Source: Hyphomicrobiaceae bacterium (GTDB taxonomy: Bacteria > Pseudomonadota > Alphaproteobacteria > Rhizobiales > Hyphomicrobiaceae). From it: DNA of 64,000 nucleotides. Where the stretch lies: the NCBI GenBank assembly GCA_041397645.1, contig JAWKWE010000004.1:682001-746000 (forward strand), given 5' to 3'. The position numbers and the translations under genes were made by a program. Position 1 is the stretch's first letter, and each line of letters opens with the position of its first letter. Positions 36,625 to 45,406 of the stretch are shown here, in pieces. The notes under the pieces were generated by a model. That model made no database searches. It saw only the letters and a program-made list of their open reading frames with translations, and was not told where the DNA came from.

Positions 36625-37983
36625 CTATTTCTGGAGGAGCGCGGGATCGTCGACCGCCGTGTTCTGCGAAGCCCAGTCCATGCAGCTGAGAAGACACAGT
36701 TTCGCAAACTGCTCTGCCTGCCCCTCAGTATCACTCCAATCCCATCCGAACTTGTCGTTGGTGCCATGGACGGTCCGGCTCCGACCGTCGCCATAGATCT
36801 TTTTTATGACCTCGCTCAACGTCGGCCCGTTCCGGCGGATCGGATCTTGAGGCTTGAGGCCAAGCCGCGCCGTTATCACGCGGCAGATCGCGGGCTCGCC
36901 ATGGCCTCCAGCCAAGGCGTCCATGGTCGCGGTGAACTTGACGATAGCCATCAGGCTAACAGTTTCTCGGCAACCCTCATGGAACCACATCACGGCCTGG
37001 GCAAACGTGTTCATGAGCTTTGGCCGCGCCACTTGACCAGTCGGGCTGAGAATGAAGTCCAGAACCTCTCCGAAAATGGCAAAGTGATCTTTCCAATCGC
37101 GCAGTAGATCCTCCCATGCGCCGGATTTTAGCCATGGCCCGTGCGGCATATGCGAAAGCGATGATCCGGAAAGGACATGCTTGGTGGGCACGAAGGTCAG
37201 CGTCTTGATCCGTCTGACGGAACGATCGAAGAGCAGGTTGAAGCCATTCAACGCTTTGGAGGGCGTCTGCCAGAGTAGGGCTATTGCGGCAAGGGCTAAC
37301 CGCGCCGCCGTCAAGGACTTTTCTTTGGCCGCCTCGCCGGCAAAACCTGTCGTGGTGACACTGCACACGAAAGGGCAAGTATCGATGGCATCCAGAATGG
37401 CATCCTCGGTAAGACTTTCGTTGGAAACCTTGCGCTTTCTGAGCTTCCTGCCCTGCCACGCGTTTCTAATGCGCTTGGCCGTAACGTTCGTTACATAACC
37501 CGCCTGAACCTGCCGTGCGAGCCAGTTGGTGCGCGTCTCGAAGCGGACAGGCCCTATGGCAAAGGCTTCGATGTTCGCATCACTAAAGAGCGTACATCCG
37601 AAAGCATGCTCACGCGAGATTTGGCGTGACTGATCCTTTGAAAGTGCTTCCCTTACGGACTTGAGAACAAGCTTCGCGTTGTCCTGCGGCTTGTCGTCTA
37701 AGTCGATTGAGGCCAGCGCCGGTCCGAAACAACGGCGGACGGCGGTCCGCCATTCTGCTTGCGTGTACCCCGTCTTTAGCGATGGGTCGTTGTCCAGCAG
37801 CAATTTCGCCACGGCAGCTATACCATCGTCGATCTTTTTCGAAACGACAATGCCGCCACCGTCACCAGCGGCGATCATCCGGGGCAGGGGAAATGCGTCG
37901 CCATCGTTTCGTCGAGCGACCGGCACCAACTGTAGCCTTGCCAGTTCGACAACGATGTCCTTCACAATGTCCTTGAGCTTCAT
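36625..37983 (-). CDS. HEPN-domain protein of unknown function
   Basis: The 452-residue soluble protein has a C-terminal helical domain (about 340-440) in which an R-x4-H motif (RSRTVH, 401-406) is followed by GTNDKFGW and a long helix. This resembles the Apea-like HEPN group, whose R-x4-6-H motif forms an RNase site in several toxin and defence proteins. The N-terminal 330 residues are unrecognised. I chose the ATG at MKLKDIVKD because the longer start is TTG. It is convergent with the membrane enzyme gene, with stop codons 34 bp apart. Confidence 0.6.
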   Translation of the reverse strand: MKLKDIVKDIVVELARLQLVPVARRNDGDAFPLPRMIAAGDGGGIVVSKKIDDGIAAVAKLLLDNDPSLKTGYTQAEWRTAVRRCFGPALASIDLDDKPQDNAKLVLKSVREALSKDQSRQISREHAFGCTLFSDANIEAFAIGPVRFETRTNWLARQVQAGYVTNVTAKRIRNAWQGRKLRKRKVSNESLTEDAILDAIDTCPFVCSVTTTGFAGEAAKEKSLTAARLALAAIALLWQTPSKALNGFNLLFDRSVRRIKTLTFVPTKHVLSGSSLSHMPHGPWLKSGAWEDLLRDWKDHFAIFGEVLDFILSPTGQVARPKLMNTFAQAVMWFHEGCRETVSLMAIVKFTATMDALAGGHGEPAICRVITARLGLKPQDPIRRNGPTLSEVIKKIYGDGRSRTVHGTNDKFGWDWSDTEGQAEQFAKLCLLSCMDWASQNTAVDDPALLQK

Positions 37984-38058
37984 GATCAACCGCAATTTGT
38001 GTTTGACGAAAGCCCGAAGTGTAGCGGATTCGCTGGCAATGTCCTTGTATGACGCCCA

Positions 38059-38994
38059 CTAGGCGGGGGTCTGCAGCCGCCTCAGGTACGTCACCGCCTC
38101 GGACGCCTTCGCGGCAGCGGCGAAGACGGCGCGGTTGTCGTGCTTCATCATCTTGAGCCAATGCGCGACGTACTGCGCATGATCGGTACGCGGCTCACCT
38201 TCCGTGATGCCAAGCTGGGCGCACAGGAAGGCCGAGCCGATTTCGGCGACGAGTTCCTCGGCCGCGTAGGCATTGTCGCCGAAGCGCTTGCCCATATCGC
38301 GGCTCAAGCGATGCTTTGCACCGCTCCAGTGCGTCAGCTCGTGAACGAGGACGGCATAATAGGATTCCGAACGGGAGAGGGTATCCGTACCGCAAAAGAG
38401 GTCCTCGGGCGGCATCTGGATGTGATCGGTGGACGGGCGATAGAAGGCGCGATCCCCGCCATGTTCGATCGCCGCGCCCGTGGCAGTTACGAAGCGATCG
38501 GCGGCGGCAATGCGCTCGATGGGACCTAGCGGCTCCGGTGCATCCGGCAGCGTGTAGCCATCAACCTGGCTAGCGTTGAACACGTACGACGCGCGCGCGA
38601 CACGGCGCTTGCCATCGTCATCGGAGTTGTCCGGATCGGGACCATTGGCGCCGCGCGCCTCCGGAACGACCTCATACTCCTTGTAGAATACGACGAGAGA
38701 CGACTTTTCTCCCTTGCGTACCTGGCAGCCCAGATCGGCCCACTGGCGATACGTGCCCCAGATCGGCGCGGAATAGCCGCGCGTTTCGGCAGATACCCAG
38801 AGGCTGACGACATTGATGCCGTTATACGGCTTCTTCGTCAGCGCGTTCTCCGGCAGGAAGAGCGGCTTGCCAGAGTGCCGACGCCACGGCATTTGCGGGA
38901 AGCCCGGATCGGCCTCGATCGCGGCGATGAGCTGGTTGGTGATGTCTGTATGGATGTCGCGGCGCGGCTGCGACTTCGCGGGGCGTGCGGGCAT
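38059..38994 (-). CDS. ardC: ArdC-like antirestriction protein
   Basis: The 311-residue protein has the ArdC layout. The N-terminal ssDNA-binding domain (about 1-130) includes PYNGINVVSLWVSAETRGY and WADLGCQVRKGEKSSLVVFYKEYE. The C-terminal zincin domain has VHELTHWSGAKHRLSRD (HExxH) and a downstream AAEELVAEIGSAFL glutamate helix. ArdC proteins protect incoming plasmid DNA from restriction. I chose the ATG preceded by AGGAGGAA, eight codons inside the longest frame. It is commonly carried on conjugative elements of this type. Confidence 0.9.
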   Translation of the reverse strand: MPARPAKSQPRRDIHTDITNQLIAAIEADPGFPQMPWRRHSGKPLFLPENALTKKPYNGINVVSLWVSAETRGYSAPIWGTYRQWADLGCQVRKGEKSSLVVFYKEYEVVPEARGANGPDPDNSDDDGKRRVARASYVFNASQVDGYTLPDAPEPLGPIERIAAADRFVTATGAAIEHGGDRAFYRPSTDHIQMPPEDLFCGTDTLSRSESYYAVLVHELTHWSGAKHRLSRDMGKRFGDNAYAAEELVAEIGSAFLCAQLGITEGEPRTDHAQYVAHWLKMMKHDNRAVFAAAAKASEAVTYLRRLQTPA

Positions 38995-39231
38995 GATGAT
39001 GTTCCTCCTTCGTGGCATGAGCCCGCCGGAATTGGCGGTCTCGATGCCGGATGGAGAGCGATCACGGAGAAGCGGGCGCGGAACCGCAGCCCGTCAGGGC
39101 AAGGCGGCCGGCTGTCAAGCCGCTAGCCGAGGGCGTCAGCCCTTGAAGCGACCGCGCGTGAGCGCAAACAGACGGCAGAAAGAGAGACCGCCTCCCGCGC
39201 GGGATCAGACGAAAAGGGGAAGGAGGACGTG

Positions 39232-39754
39232 ATGGCGAGCGCACCAACGACGCGGCGACGCCGTAGCCCAGAGCAGGATGAGCCGAGAACCTATGTCGTC
39301 AGGATCGAGGATTGGGAGTGGAGCCTGTCGTTCGGGGTGAACACCATGAGTCACCGCACCGACCCGTATGCCGACTTCCGGCATCTCGTCTTGCGGGGAA
39401 AGCTGCTGCGGCCGACCAATCTCAAGGCGGATACAGGCGAACTCACGTTGTTGCCGGATCCACGCCTGAACTGGGATCAAAGGCAGAAAGACGAGCCAAA
39501 ATGCGTTGGCTCACTGGATCTCTACAGGGGGCGCCTTACAGGGCTGCTATCGCTCCCATCCGATGCCCTTCCGTCGCTTCTGCAAATGCTGATCGGCGAA
39601 CGGCTGCGCTATGCGGTCATAACTTCTGCAAATGCTGATCGGCGAACGGCTGCGCTATGCGGTCATAACTGGCGACAAGCTTCGCTACAGGAAGGGACTG
39701 GTGAGATATTTCGCACTGGATATGAGCGTCGACGAGGACGAACTGGCCGAGTAG
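39232..39754 (+). pseudogene. hypothetical gene frameshifted by a 46-bp tandem duplication
   Basis: The frame starts well (AGGAGG before ATG) and reads TTRRRRSPEQDEPRTYVVRI, FGVNTMSHRTDPYADFRHL, PSLLQMLIGERLRYAVIT. An exact 46-bp duplication then shifts the frame into an unrelated tail. Removing one copy restores a natural ending, GDKLRYRKGLVRYFALDMSV then DEDELAE and a stop at 39752-39754, about 158 residues in total. The intact protein would be a small acidic-tailed protein without a known domain. As sequenced, the product runs to 39807 with a nonsense tail of about 60 residues. Confidence 0.8.
39577..39668. repeat. 46-bp exact tandem duplication
   Basis: Positions 39577-39622 and 39623-39668 are identical (beginning CTTCTGCAAATGCTGATCGG and ending GCGGTCATAA). 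The unit length is not a multiple of three, so the copy breaks the gene containing it. The sequences just outside the two copies differ, which argues for a real duplication of internal sequence. Confidence 0.95.
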
Positions 39755-39819
39755 GACGTACGAGAAAAGCCGTGACGACTGCAATTGCCCAAATGTGGAT
39801 TTGGTGACGCGTGCAGCCG

Positions 39820-40395
39820 CTAAGTGCCTGCAGATCGCGTAAGACGACGACCAACCGCGCGACGCAGCGTCTTGGCGCTGACCGATAGGGATTGCGCCAT
39901 GGCCGTAAGCGTGACCTCTCCGGAGCCGAGCCGAGCCGCCACTTCCGCGATGTCACGCTCGGAAAGCTTGTATGGACGGCCGACATGTTTGCCGCGTCGT
40001 TTGGCGGCAGCCATACCGGCACGGGTGCGCTCGCTGATCTGCTCACGCTCGAACTCGGCAAAGACGGTCAGTTGGCCGTAGAGCATGCGTCCGACGGCCG
40101 TCGTCGTATCGATGCCTTGCGTGATGGCGATGAAGTCGACGCCACGCGCTCGCAGCTGATCCAGCAGTTGGAGGAGGTGGACGGTCGATCGCCCGAGGCG
40201 ATCCAGTTTCCAGACGACCAACGTATCGCCCGCAGTCAGGGAAGCGAGAACGTCATCCAGGCCCTTGCGGTGCGTGCAGGCGCCGGAGACGCCGTGATCG
40301 GCGTAGATCACCTCGCATCCCGCAACCACGAGCGCGTCGATTTGCAGATCCTGAGTCTGGTCATCATCCGAGACCCTGACGTAGCCAACCTTCAT
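39820..40395 (-). CDS. serine recombinase (resolvase/invertase family)
   Basis: The 191-residue protein has the resolvase catalytic domain (MKVGYVRVSDDDQTQDLQID with the nucleophilic serine at position 9, KLDRLGRSTVHL, EFEREQISERTRAGM) and a C-terminal helix-turn-helix (AMAQSLSVSAKTLRRAVGRRL). Length and layout match Tn3-type resolvases and Hin-type invertases, and it lacks the large C-terminal part of serine integrases. It probably resolves cointegrates or dimers of the element, or is left from a transposon. Inverted repeats lie just upstream. The start is the family-typical ATG, twelve codons inside the frame. Confidence 0.92.
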   Translation of the reverse strand: MKVGYVRVSDDDQTQDLQIDALVVAGCEVIYADHGVSGACTHRKGLDDVLASLTAGDTLVVWKLDRLGRSTVHLLQLLDQLRARGVDFIAITQGIDTTTAVGRMLYGQLTVFAEFEREQISERTRAGMAAAKRRGKHVGRPYKLSERDIAEVAARLGSGEVTLTAMAQSLSVSAKTLRRAVGRRLTRSAGT

Positions 40396-40492
40396 GCGAA
40401 AATTATGAGGGAACCTGGCAGCACATGGCAACGCGTGGGCTACCGCGACTGCCGGTCAAGACCTCACCTCCGTACGCATGCGCGGCGACCCG

Positions 40493-40629
40493 CCAAAAGG
40501 GGTCCCTTTTGCATGCGGCGGATTCCTTGGTGTTGCTGTCGGAGTTGAGCCGTATAGTGCAGCAAGTTATGGCAAAATCAAGCGCGCTGACCCGATGATC
40601 GCGCGAGGTCCAAAAGGGACCCCTTTCGG
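40493..40629. repeat. paired inverted copies of a GGGGTCCCTTTT element
   Basis: CCAAAAGGGGTCCCTTTTGC (40493-40512) and, about 100 bp away, CCAAAAGGGACCCCTTTCGG (40610-40629) are reverse complements with one or two mismatches. Each is itself an interrupted palindrome (AAAAGGG-GT-CCCTTTT). They flank a gene-free segment upstream of the resolvase gene and could be resolvase sites, ends of a small non-autonomous element, or operators. Confidence 0.7.
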
Positions 40630-40706
40630 ACCACTGCACCACAACGCCCATCGATGATGATTCGTTGCGCACCCGTCGTGCGCGCTTCCCGCGCGCAACA
40701 CGAGGC

Positions 40707-41552
40707 ATGCGCAAACCATCACACTTGATCGCAGCGGCGCTTGTCTCCGGCGCAGCAATCCTGCTCGGAACAAATGCGTCCAGGGCGGAAGACATCGTCT
40801 GGAAGCAGGTGCAGGCGATCGCAAGGGGGAAGGGGCTTCCGCAGGGTGTGCACGGTGACATCCGCGGGATCGAGCTTGGAGATACTTACGCTGATGCCAA
40901 AGCCAAAATCGACGCGTTGCGCAGCGAGGCCAATGCACCGGAGGGAGACGCGAAGCTCAAGGAGACGGAAACCGTTTTCCAGCTGCCGACGCCCCATGGA
41001 AGCATCACGGCCGCGTATGTCGGCAAGGTCCAGCTTGAGATACGGACGACGCAGCCGAGAGGTGATGACTACATCACGGTGCGGTTCAGCGCGCCGTCCT
41101 CGGGCCACCAAGTGTATTCGATCGAGCGCCTGCTCATTTACTCGGATCAGAAGGACCAGCCACGTATTTCGGAGGTGGTTGGGAGCCTGAAGAAGAAGCT
41201 CCGGGCCGATCCGCTTGAGATCAGGGGCCGCGAGGGTGTCACGTATCGCTTCCAGTTCGACGGCGGCAAGGCGTGGATCACCAACCCGCAGCCGTTCACG
41301 GCGTGCAGTGCGGTCACGTCGGATACGATCGAACAGTCGCGCATCGCCTCGATCAACGACAAGGGCGTCTGCGATGTGGTGTTCGAGATGGAGGCCACCT
41401 ACGGGATTTCTGACGACCACATCGAGAGCGTGTGGTTTCGCCTCACGGACAACGATCGCATGAAGGCGAATCTCACGGCCGATTTCGGGTTCTTCCAGAC
41501 CTACATCAATGAGCTGCGCGCGAAGACAGGCGGCAGCGTGCCGAAGCTGTGA
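40707..41552 (+). CDS. hypothetical periplasmic protein
   Basis: The 281-residue protein has a signal peptide (RKPSHLIAAALVSGAAILLG, cleavage near SRAED). A beta/alpha mature part follows with HGDIRGIELGDTYADAKAKIDALRSE near the start, a pattern like small periplasmic domains that measure displacement in repeated units, and cysteines at TACSAV and KGVCDVVFEM. I know no function. It is upstream of a membrane protein gene in the same direction with a 55-bp gap. The alternative start is a TTG 14 codons earlier. Confidence 0.7.
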   Translation: MRKPSHLIAAALVSGAAILLGTNASRAEDIVWKQVQAIARGKGLPQGVHGDIRGIELGDTYADAKAKIDALRSEANAPEGDAKLKETETVFQLPTPHGSITAAYVGKVQLEIRTTQPRGDDYITVRFSAPSSGHQVYSIERLLIYSDQKDQPRISEVVGSLKKKLRADPLEIRGREGVTYRFQFDGGKAWITNPQPFTACSAVTSDTIEQSRIASINDKGVCDVVFEMEATYGISDDHIESVWFRLTDNDRMKANLTADFGFFQTYINELRAKTGGSVPKL

Positions 41553-41607
41553 GCGGAAACATTTGAGCGCGTAGCTGTCGGACTGCAGCAGTATCGAGTA
41601 ACGCAAC

Positions 41608-42534
41608 ATGATTCGGATTGTACTGCCCCGACGGCGGGGCGTGCTCGCCATATTCCTGGTCGCACTGGGCCCCCTGGTCAGCGCGTACTTCTATTTGCAC
41701 GGGCTGCGCGACCACCTGCTGTTCCTGGGGCTCGATCCTCCCGTGCTCATCAGCGCATCCGACAGGTTCATCCCCGAGACCGGCCGGACGCTGTTTCTTG
41801 CCTGCTCCGGCGGCGCGGCGTTTTCCGCGTCGGGACTGAGAACCGCGCCATCGAGCCCAAAATATCCGGTCCAGTGCCAAAGCGTCACTGCCGAAGGGCC
41901 GATCCTGCCTGGTCAGGTCTTTGCCGTGGAAAGCACCGGACCCTTCCGGTTCATCGCGGGCGAAATGCAGATCGCCGACGTGACGTTCTCTCTAAAAGCG
42001 GGGCGCTTCGTCTTCCTCATTCTCTATCTGGTGCCTTGGCTGATGACCTTGTTCTTCCTCGCCACGTGCGAAGGAGATGTCTCGGAAAGGAACCTGCACG
42101 AAGCCTCGCTTTCCCCCGGGACCCGGTATGCCGCGTATGTTCTTGTCCTCGTCCCGCTCATGTTCGGGCCGGTCACCATCATTTTGCACTCACGGGACGG
42201 TTCTGTGGGCCAACTTCTTAGGGCGGTGAGCCTTCTGGCTATGTGCGTGTTGTTTTTTGGTCCGCCATTGACGAGAGGACTGCTCGGGGCTGCGCATACC
42301 TTCGAGGAAGTGCCAGTTCTTGGCCGGTTCCTCTTTGCGATCATCCCGGCCCGCATACCGGCTGCAGGTGTAGCGATTGTCTATCTTGTGATGGGGACCC
42401 TTGCGCTGACGCTCTTCCTCTGCGTCTCGCTCGCTGCGTGGTATGCGATGCTCTTTGTGGCCCGCGTCCTGCTGCTGATAGCGTTCCCCCGATGGCTTGC
42501 GCCCGTCCTTGATCGCCTCGATCCGCTGTTGTGA
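41608..42534 (+). CDS. hypothetical multi-pass membrane protein
   Basis: The 308-residue protein has one N-terminal helix (about 12-32) and a periplasmic segment of about 90 residues (with two cysteines). Four or five further membrane helices between residues 130 and 300 include FVFLILYLVPWLMTLFFLA and YVLVLVPLMFGPVTIILH. No family recognised. It is likely co-transcribed with the preceding periplasmic protein gene. Confidence 0.7.
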   Translation: MIRIVLPRRRGVLAIFLVALGPLVSAYFYLHGLRDHLLFLGLDPPVLISASDRFIPETGRTLFLACSGGAAFSASGLRTAPSSPKYPVQCQSVTAEGPILPGQVFAVESTGPFRFIAGEMQIADVTFSLKAGRFVFLILYLVPWLMTLFFLATCEGDVSERNLHEASLSPGTRYAAYVLVLVPLMFGPVTIILHSRDGSVGQLLRAVSLLAMCVLFFGPPLTRGLLGAAHTFEEVPVLGRFLFAIIPARIPAAGVAIVYLVMGTLALTLFLCVSLAAWYAMLFVARVLLLIAFPRWLAPVLDRLDPLL

Positions 42535-42613
42535 AGGAAGCGCCACGCAGTCCGCGCGGCTTCCTTCCTCCCTGTAGACTGCACCGAACACGATGGTCGG
42601 GCCCGGGAACGCC

Positions 42614-42928
42614 TCAGAAGAGGGAGAGCTGCCGGAAGGACGCAAGCCGTGCCTGCCATTCCGGCGTATCGGCTTCGTGGTCCAGCCAGGCGATGGCGAA
42701 GCTGACTGGTCCGCCATGCGCCTCGATATCGGATGAATGGCAGAAGTGAGAGCGGTATCCCGTCTCGGTCACCGGGAGGGGATGCCGGTTATCGGCGACG
42801 ATTTCCAGATGCGAGAATGAGAATTCCGCACCATCGCTGCCGAGCCATCGGGGTGACCACCGGATAGTGATGCCGATGCCCTGCCAGACTGTGCGCTGCT
42901 CTTCGTAGACGGGTCGTGTCGTGGTCAT
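42614..42928 (-). CDS. hypothetical small protein
   Basis: The 104-residue soluble protein contains YEEQRTVWQGIGITIRWSP, SFSHLEIVADNRHPLPVTETGY and a SDIEAHGGPVSFAIAWLDHE segment. The sequence is typical of conserved unknowns on Rhizobiales mobile elements. I chose the ATG of MTTTRPVYEE; the longer open frame lacks a ribosome site. It is convergent with the membrane protein gene. Confidence 0.65.
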   Translation of the reverse strand: MTTTRPVYEEQRTVWQGIGITIRWSPRWLGSDGAEFSFSHLEIVADNRHPLPVTETGYRSHFCHSSDIEAHGGPVSFAIAWLDHEADTPEWQARLASFRQLSLF

Positions 42929-43252
42929 GCCGTGATCTCCTTCGCGTTGCGGGTCCAGGTGGACGCGCGGGAGATCGGCGGGCCGCAATTCGCGAAACGG
43001 TCACAGGGGCAACACGGTCCCGATGCGGGAGCGGTGCGGGCAGCCCCTTGACCGGATGCAGCGGCCTGGCATCGTCGCGTCAATGGCCACCGACCGCGAA
43101 CGCAATTGCGATCACTCGAATATGCAAAGCAACGGCGCGAGGGAAAGATCGGGCGGTCAGGAAGGTCGTCTAAGTCGTTGTTTCTACGCGATACGTCCGA
43201 AGTGATAATGTCTCTTACGGGAAATAACTTGTTGTCACAGTCAGGTGGTCGG
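42929..43252. other. intergenic region without a supported gene
   Basis: The 324 bp upstream of the small gene and downstream of the OLD nuclease gene contain only short ORFs without ribosome sites. No clear terminator or repeat is visible. Confidence 0.4.
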
Positions 43253-45355
43253 CTAGATTCCCTCAAATAGGCTACCACAAATCACTACCAATTCAGGGTC
43301 GCCACCATCGCCAAGTGGCGTGCTGAGTCCGATGGCTTGCTCCCTCGTAGCGACTCTCCCGCATGCGGCCAATGCCCTTTCAGGCTTCGCCGTCGATGTC
43401 GGCGTCCCTTCGGGGTAGTAGTCCTCGATAGCCCCGCGCGAGAGCACGTGTATGCCCGAGCGCCGCAGTTCGGTAAGGGCGGGAACGATAGCAGCCTGCG
43501 AAGCTGCATCGTCGCGGCAAACACGGACACGGGCGATGTCGACTTCCCAGGTAAACAGTCCATCCATCAACGCAATGGTGTCGTCATCCACGTTGCCGGT
43601 CTCCTGGATGGTTCGCAAAGCATCCTTCGCGCGATTGTAACGGTCCCTCCAGGACGCGCCGGATACCTTGTCCTTGATTTGGCGGTTTGCAGGATCGGCC
43701 TTGATGTTCAACGCACCAATCCGCTCGTCGACTAGACGAATTGCTTCATCGCGCAGTGCCGTTACTTCCTGCCCGGCCCCGAGATGTTGATAACCTTCGA
43801 AGAACGCATCCAGATCGGCAATCAGCTTCACGTCAATTCCGAACGCCTCAAAGAACCTTCGAAATCGGGTAAAATTGCCCTTCCCGGACACCCGCACCAT
43901 GGAGATGTTCTTGGCTTCGAAGTCCCACTCGGGATTCATCAGCTTCGCGACGTGTTTGAAGAAGGCATCGTCCGACTCGCCTTCGAACAGAACCACACGC
44001 TTGCTGAAGAACGCCGCATCTGCGTTCTCGAAGCGCGCCATCTTGAAGGACTCGGCACTTGCCGCGTCGAGTTCGAAATTCACAGCCCGCAATCGGCCGA
44101 TTGGCTTGGGGTCGGCTGCTTCTTTCGCTACACGCACGAAGCTTGCCGTTGCGCCCGGCGCAAAGAAAAGCGGTGAATGGGTGGTGACGACGACCTGAAA
44201 CTGGCGAGAAATGCGTTCGAGCGTGCTGAACAGGATCCGCTGCGACTTGGGGTGAAGGTAGAGTTCAGGTTCTTCGAACAGGAATATCAGCGGCGGTCGG
44301 GTTGCCGGCTCGCCTTCTGCGTCTTGTCCCTGGAGCCGGGCAACATAGCATTGCAGGAGAGCGAAGGTCAGTGACCGTTTGATGCCGTCGCCCTTGTTGT
44401 CGATTACGTCCTTCGATCCGTCATCCACGTAAATCTGCGCAGAGTTGAGGATCGTCCTCAATTCAGGCGGAGGCACCCTCAGTTCGATCTTCACGAGAGG
44501 AAAGTTCTCTTTCAGATAACCTTCAACGGACGCCTCAAGGTCTCGAACCTTTTCGTGCCGGTTGTCGACGGTTTCGCCGTCGCGTTCCTCACGATTGAAA
44601 AACTGGTTCAACTGGGCGAGCGACGCCGTGATGTCCGCGAGATCTGGCGCCATGTCGTCAAGGAGCAGGCCCAATAGCCGCCCGAACGATGTCGATTGGC
44701 TGGTCTTGAGGTCATCGGAAAGGTTTTTCACCGCAGGAATGTAGATCGGCTCCGGCAGCAATGCCGTTACAGAGGCTGAGACGCCTGTCGGGAGCGGCGC
44801 TTCGACCGCCTCGAACTGGTCCTGTGGCAATCGCGAGATATGCTCTTTGATGTGGGCCTTCGCCGCTCCGATATTCAATTCGTCAGGAGCATCGCCGGCA
44901 AATTCTGCGTAGCTTTCTTCAAGAGCACGCCTTACCGCGGCTCCGCGCTTATTGGCGAACACCGCGTTGATCGCATCATCGCGATACCGCTCTTCACGTG
45001 GTTGCTGCCGTTCAATTCTGATCTCGACCTTCTGGCCCACCCGGTAGCGTATTGTCAGCACCAGTCGTCCATCAACGACAAGCTCTTGGATACGTGGTCG
45101 ATGCTCTTCGGCCAGACGATTGATGTCGGCATCCTGGATGTCCAGGTACTCCATTCTGAACTCGACCGGCTGTTGCTGATCGTAAAAAAGCTCTGCTTCC
45201 AGCTGGTTCGGGCGTTTTAGACCGGTCACAATTGCCTGAAGCACGGTGGATTTGCCGGCGTTGTTCTCACCTACGAGACAAGAAAACCTTGTCGGATCGA
45301 AGCTGGCCGACCGCAATCCCTTGAAATTCTCGATCGATATTTTTGATAAATGCAT
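43253..45355 (-). CDS. OLD-family ATP-dependent nuclease (AAA + Toprim)
   Basis: The 700-residue protein has Walker A GENNAGKST (29-37), an ABC-type region (GIKRSLTFALLQCYVARL, 324-341), Walker B FLFEEPELYLHP (358-369) and a switch histidine in TTHSP (391-395). The C-terminal Toprim nuclease domain has acidic residues in VVLFEGESDDAFF (454-466) and LIADLDAFF (511-519). OLD nucleases degrade invading DNA in several anti-phage systems. No UvrD-like GajB partner is adjacent. Instead the gene follows a restriction-modification pair with a 51-bp gap in the same direction. Confidence 0.93.
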   Translation of the reverse strand: MHLSKISIENFKGLRSASFDPTRFSCLVGENNAGKSTVLQAIVTGLKRPNQLEAELFYDQQQPVEFRMEYLDIQDADINRLAEEHRPRIQELVVDGRLVLTIRYRVGQKVEIRIERQQPREERYRDDAINAVFANKRGAAVRRALEESYAEFAGDAPDELNIGAAKAHIKEHISRLPQDQFEAVEAPLPTGVSASVTALLPEPIYIPAVKNLSDDLKTSQSTSFGRLLGLLLDDMAPDLADITASLAQLNQFFNREERDGETVDNRHEKVRDLEASVEGYLKENFPLVKIELRVPPPELRTILNSAQIYVDDGSKDVIDNKGDGIKRSLTFALLQCYVARLQGQDAEGEPATRPPLIFLFEEPELYLHPKSQRILFSTLERISRQFQVVVTTHSPLFFAPGATASFVRVAKEAADPKPIGRLRAVNFELDAASAESFKMARFENADAAFFSKRVVLFEGESDDAFFKHVAKLMNPEWDFEAKNISMVRVSGKGNFTRFRRFFEAFGIDVKLIADLDAFFEGYQHLGAGQEVTALRDEAIRLVDERIGALNIKADPANRQIKDKVSGASWRDRYNRAKDALRTIQETGNVDDDTIALMDGLFTWEVDIARVRVCRDDAASQAAIVPALTELRRSGIHVLSRGAIEDYYPEGTPTSTAKPERALAACGRVATREQAIGLSTPLGDGGDPELVVICGSLFEGI

Positions 45356-45406
45356 GATGGTGACGCCCCTCGAAGGGCCAGCCTAAGAATTGGAAGCGAT
45401 TATCCT

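Noticed and set aside
36553..37107. Rightward ORF (184 codons) overlapping the HEPN gene
   Set aside because: Antisense to a longer frame with a recognisable HEPN motif and no ribosome site of its own.
39820..40395. Serine recombinase as the integrase of the element
   Set aside because: It has resolvase size (191 residues) and lacks the large C-terminal domains of serine integrases; it is also in the middle of the region.
40719..41651. Leftward ORF (310 codons) opposite the periplasmic protein gene
   Set aside because: Arg-rich shadow frame; the rightward frame has a signal peptide and plausible fold.
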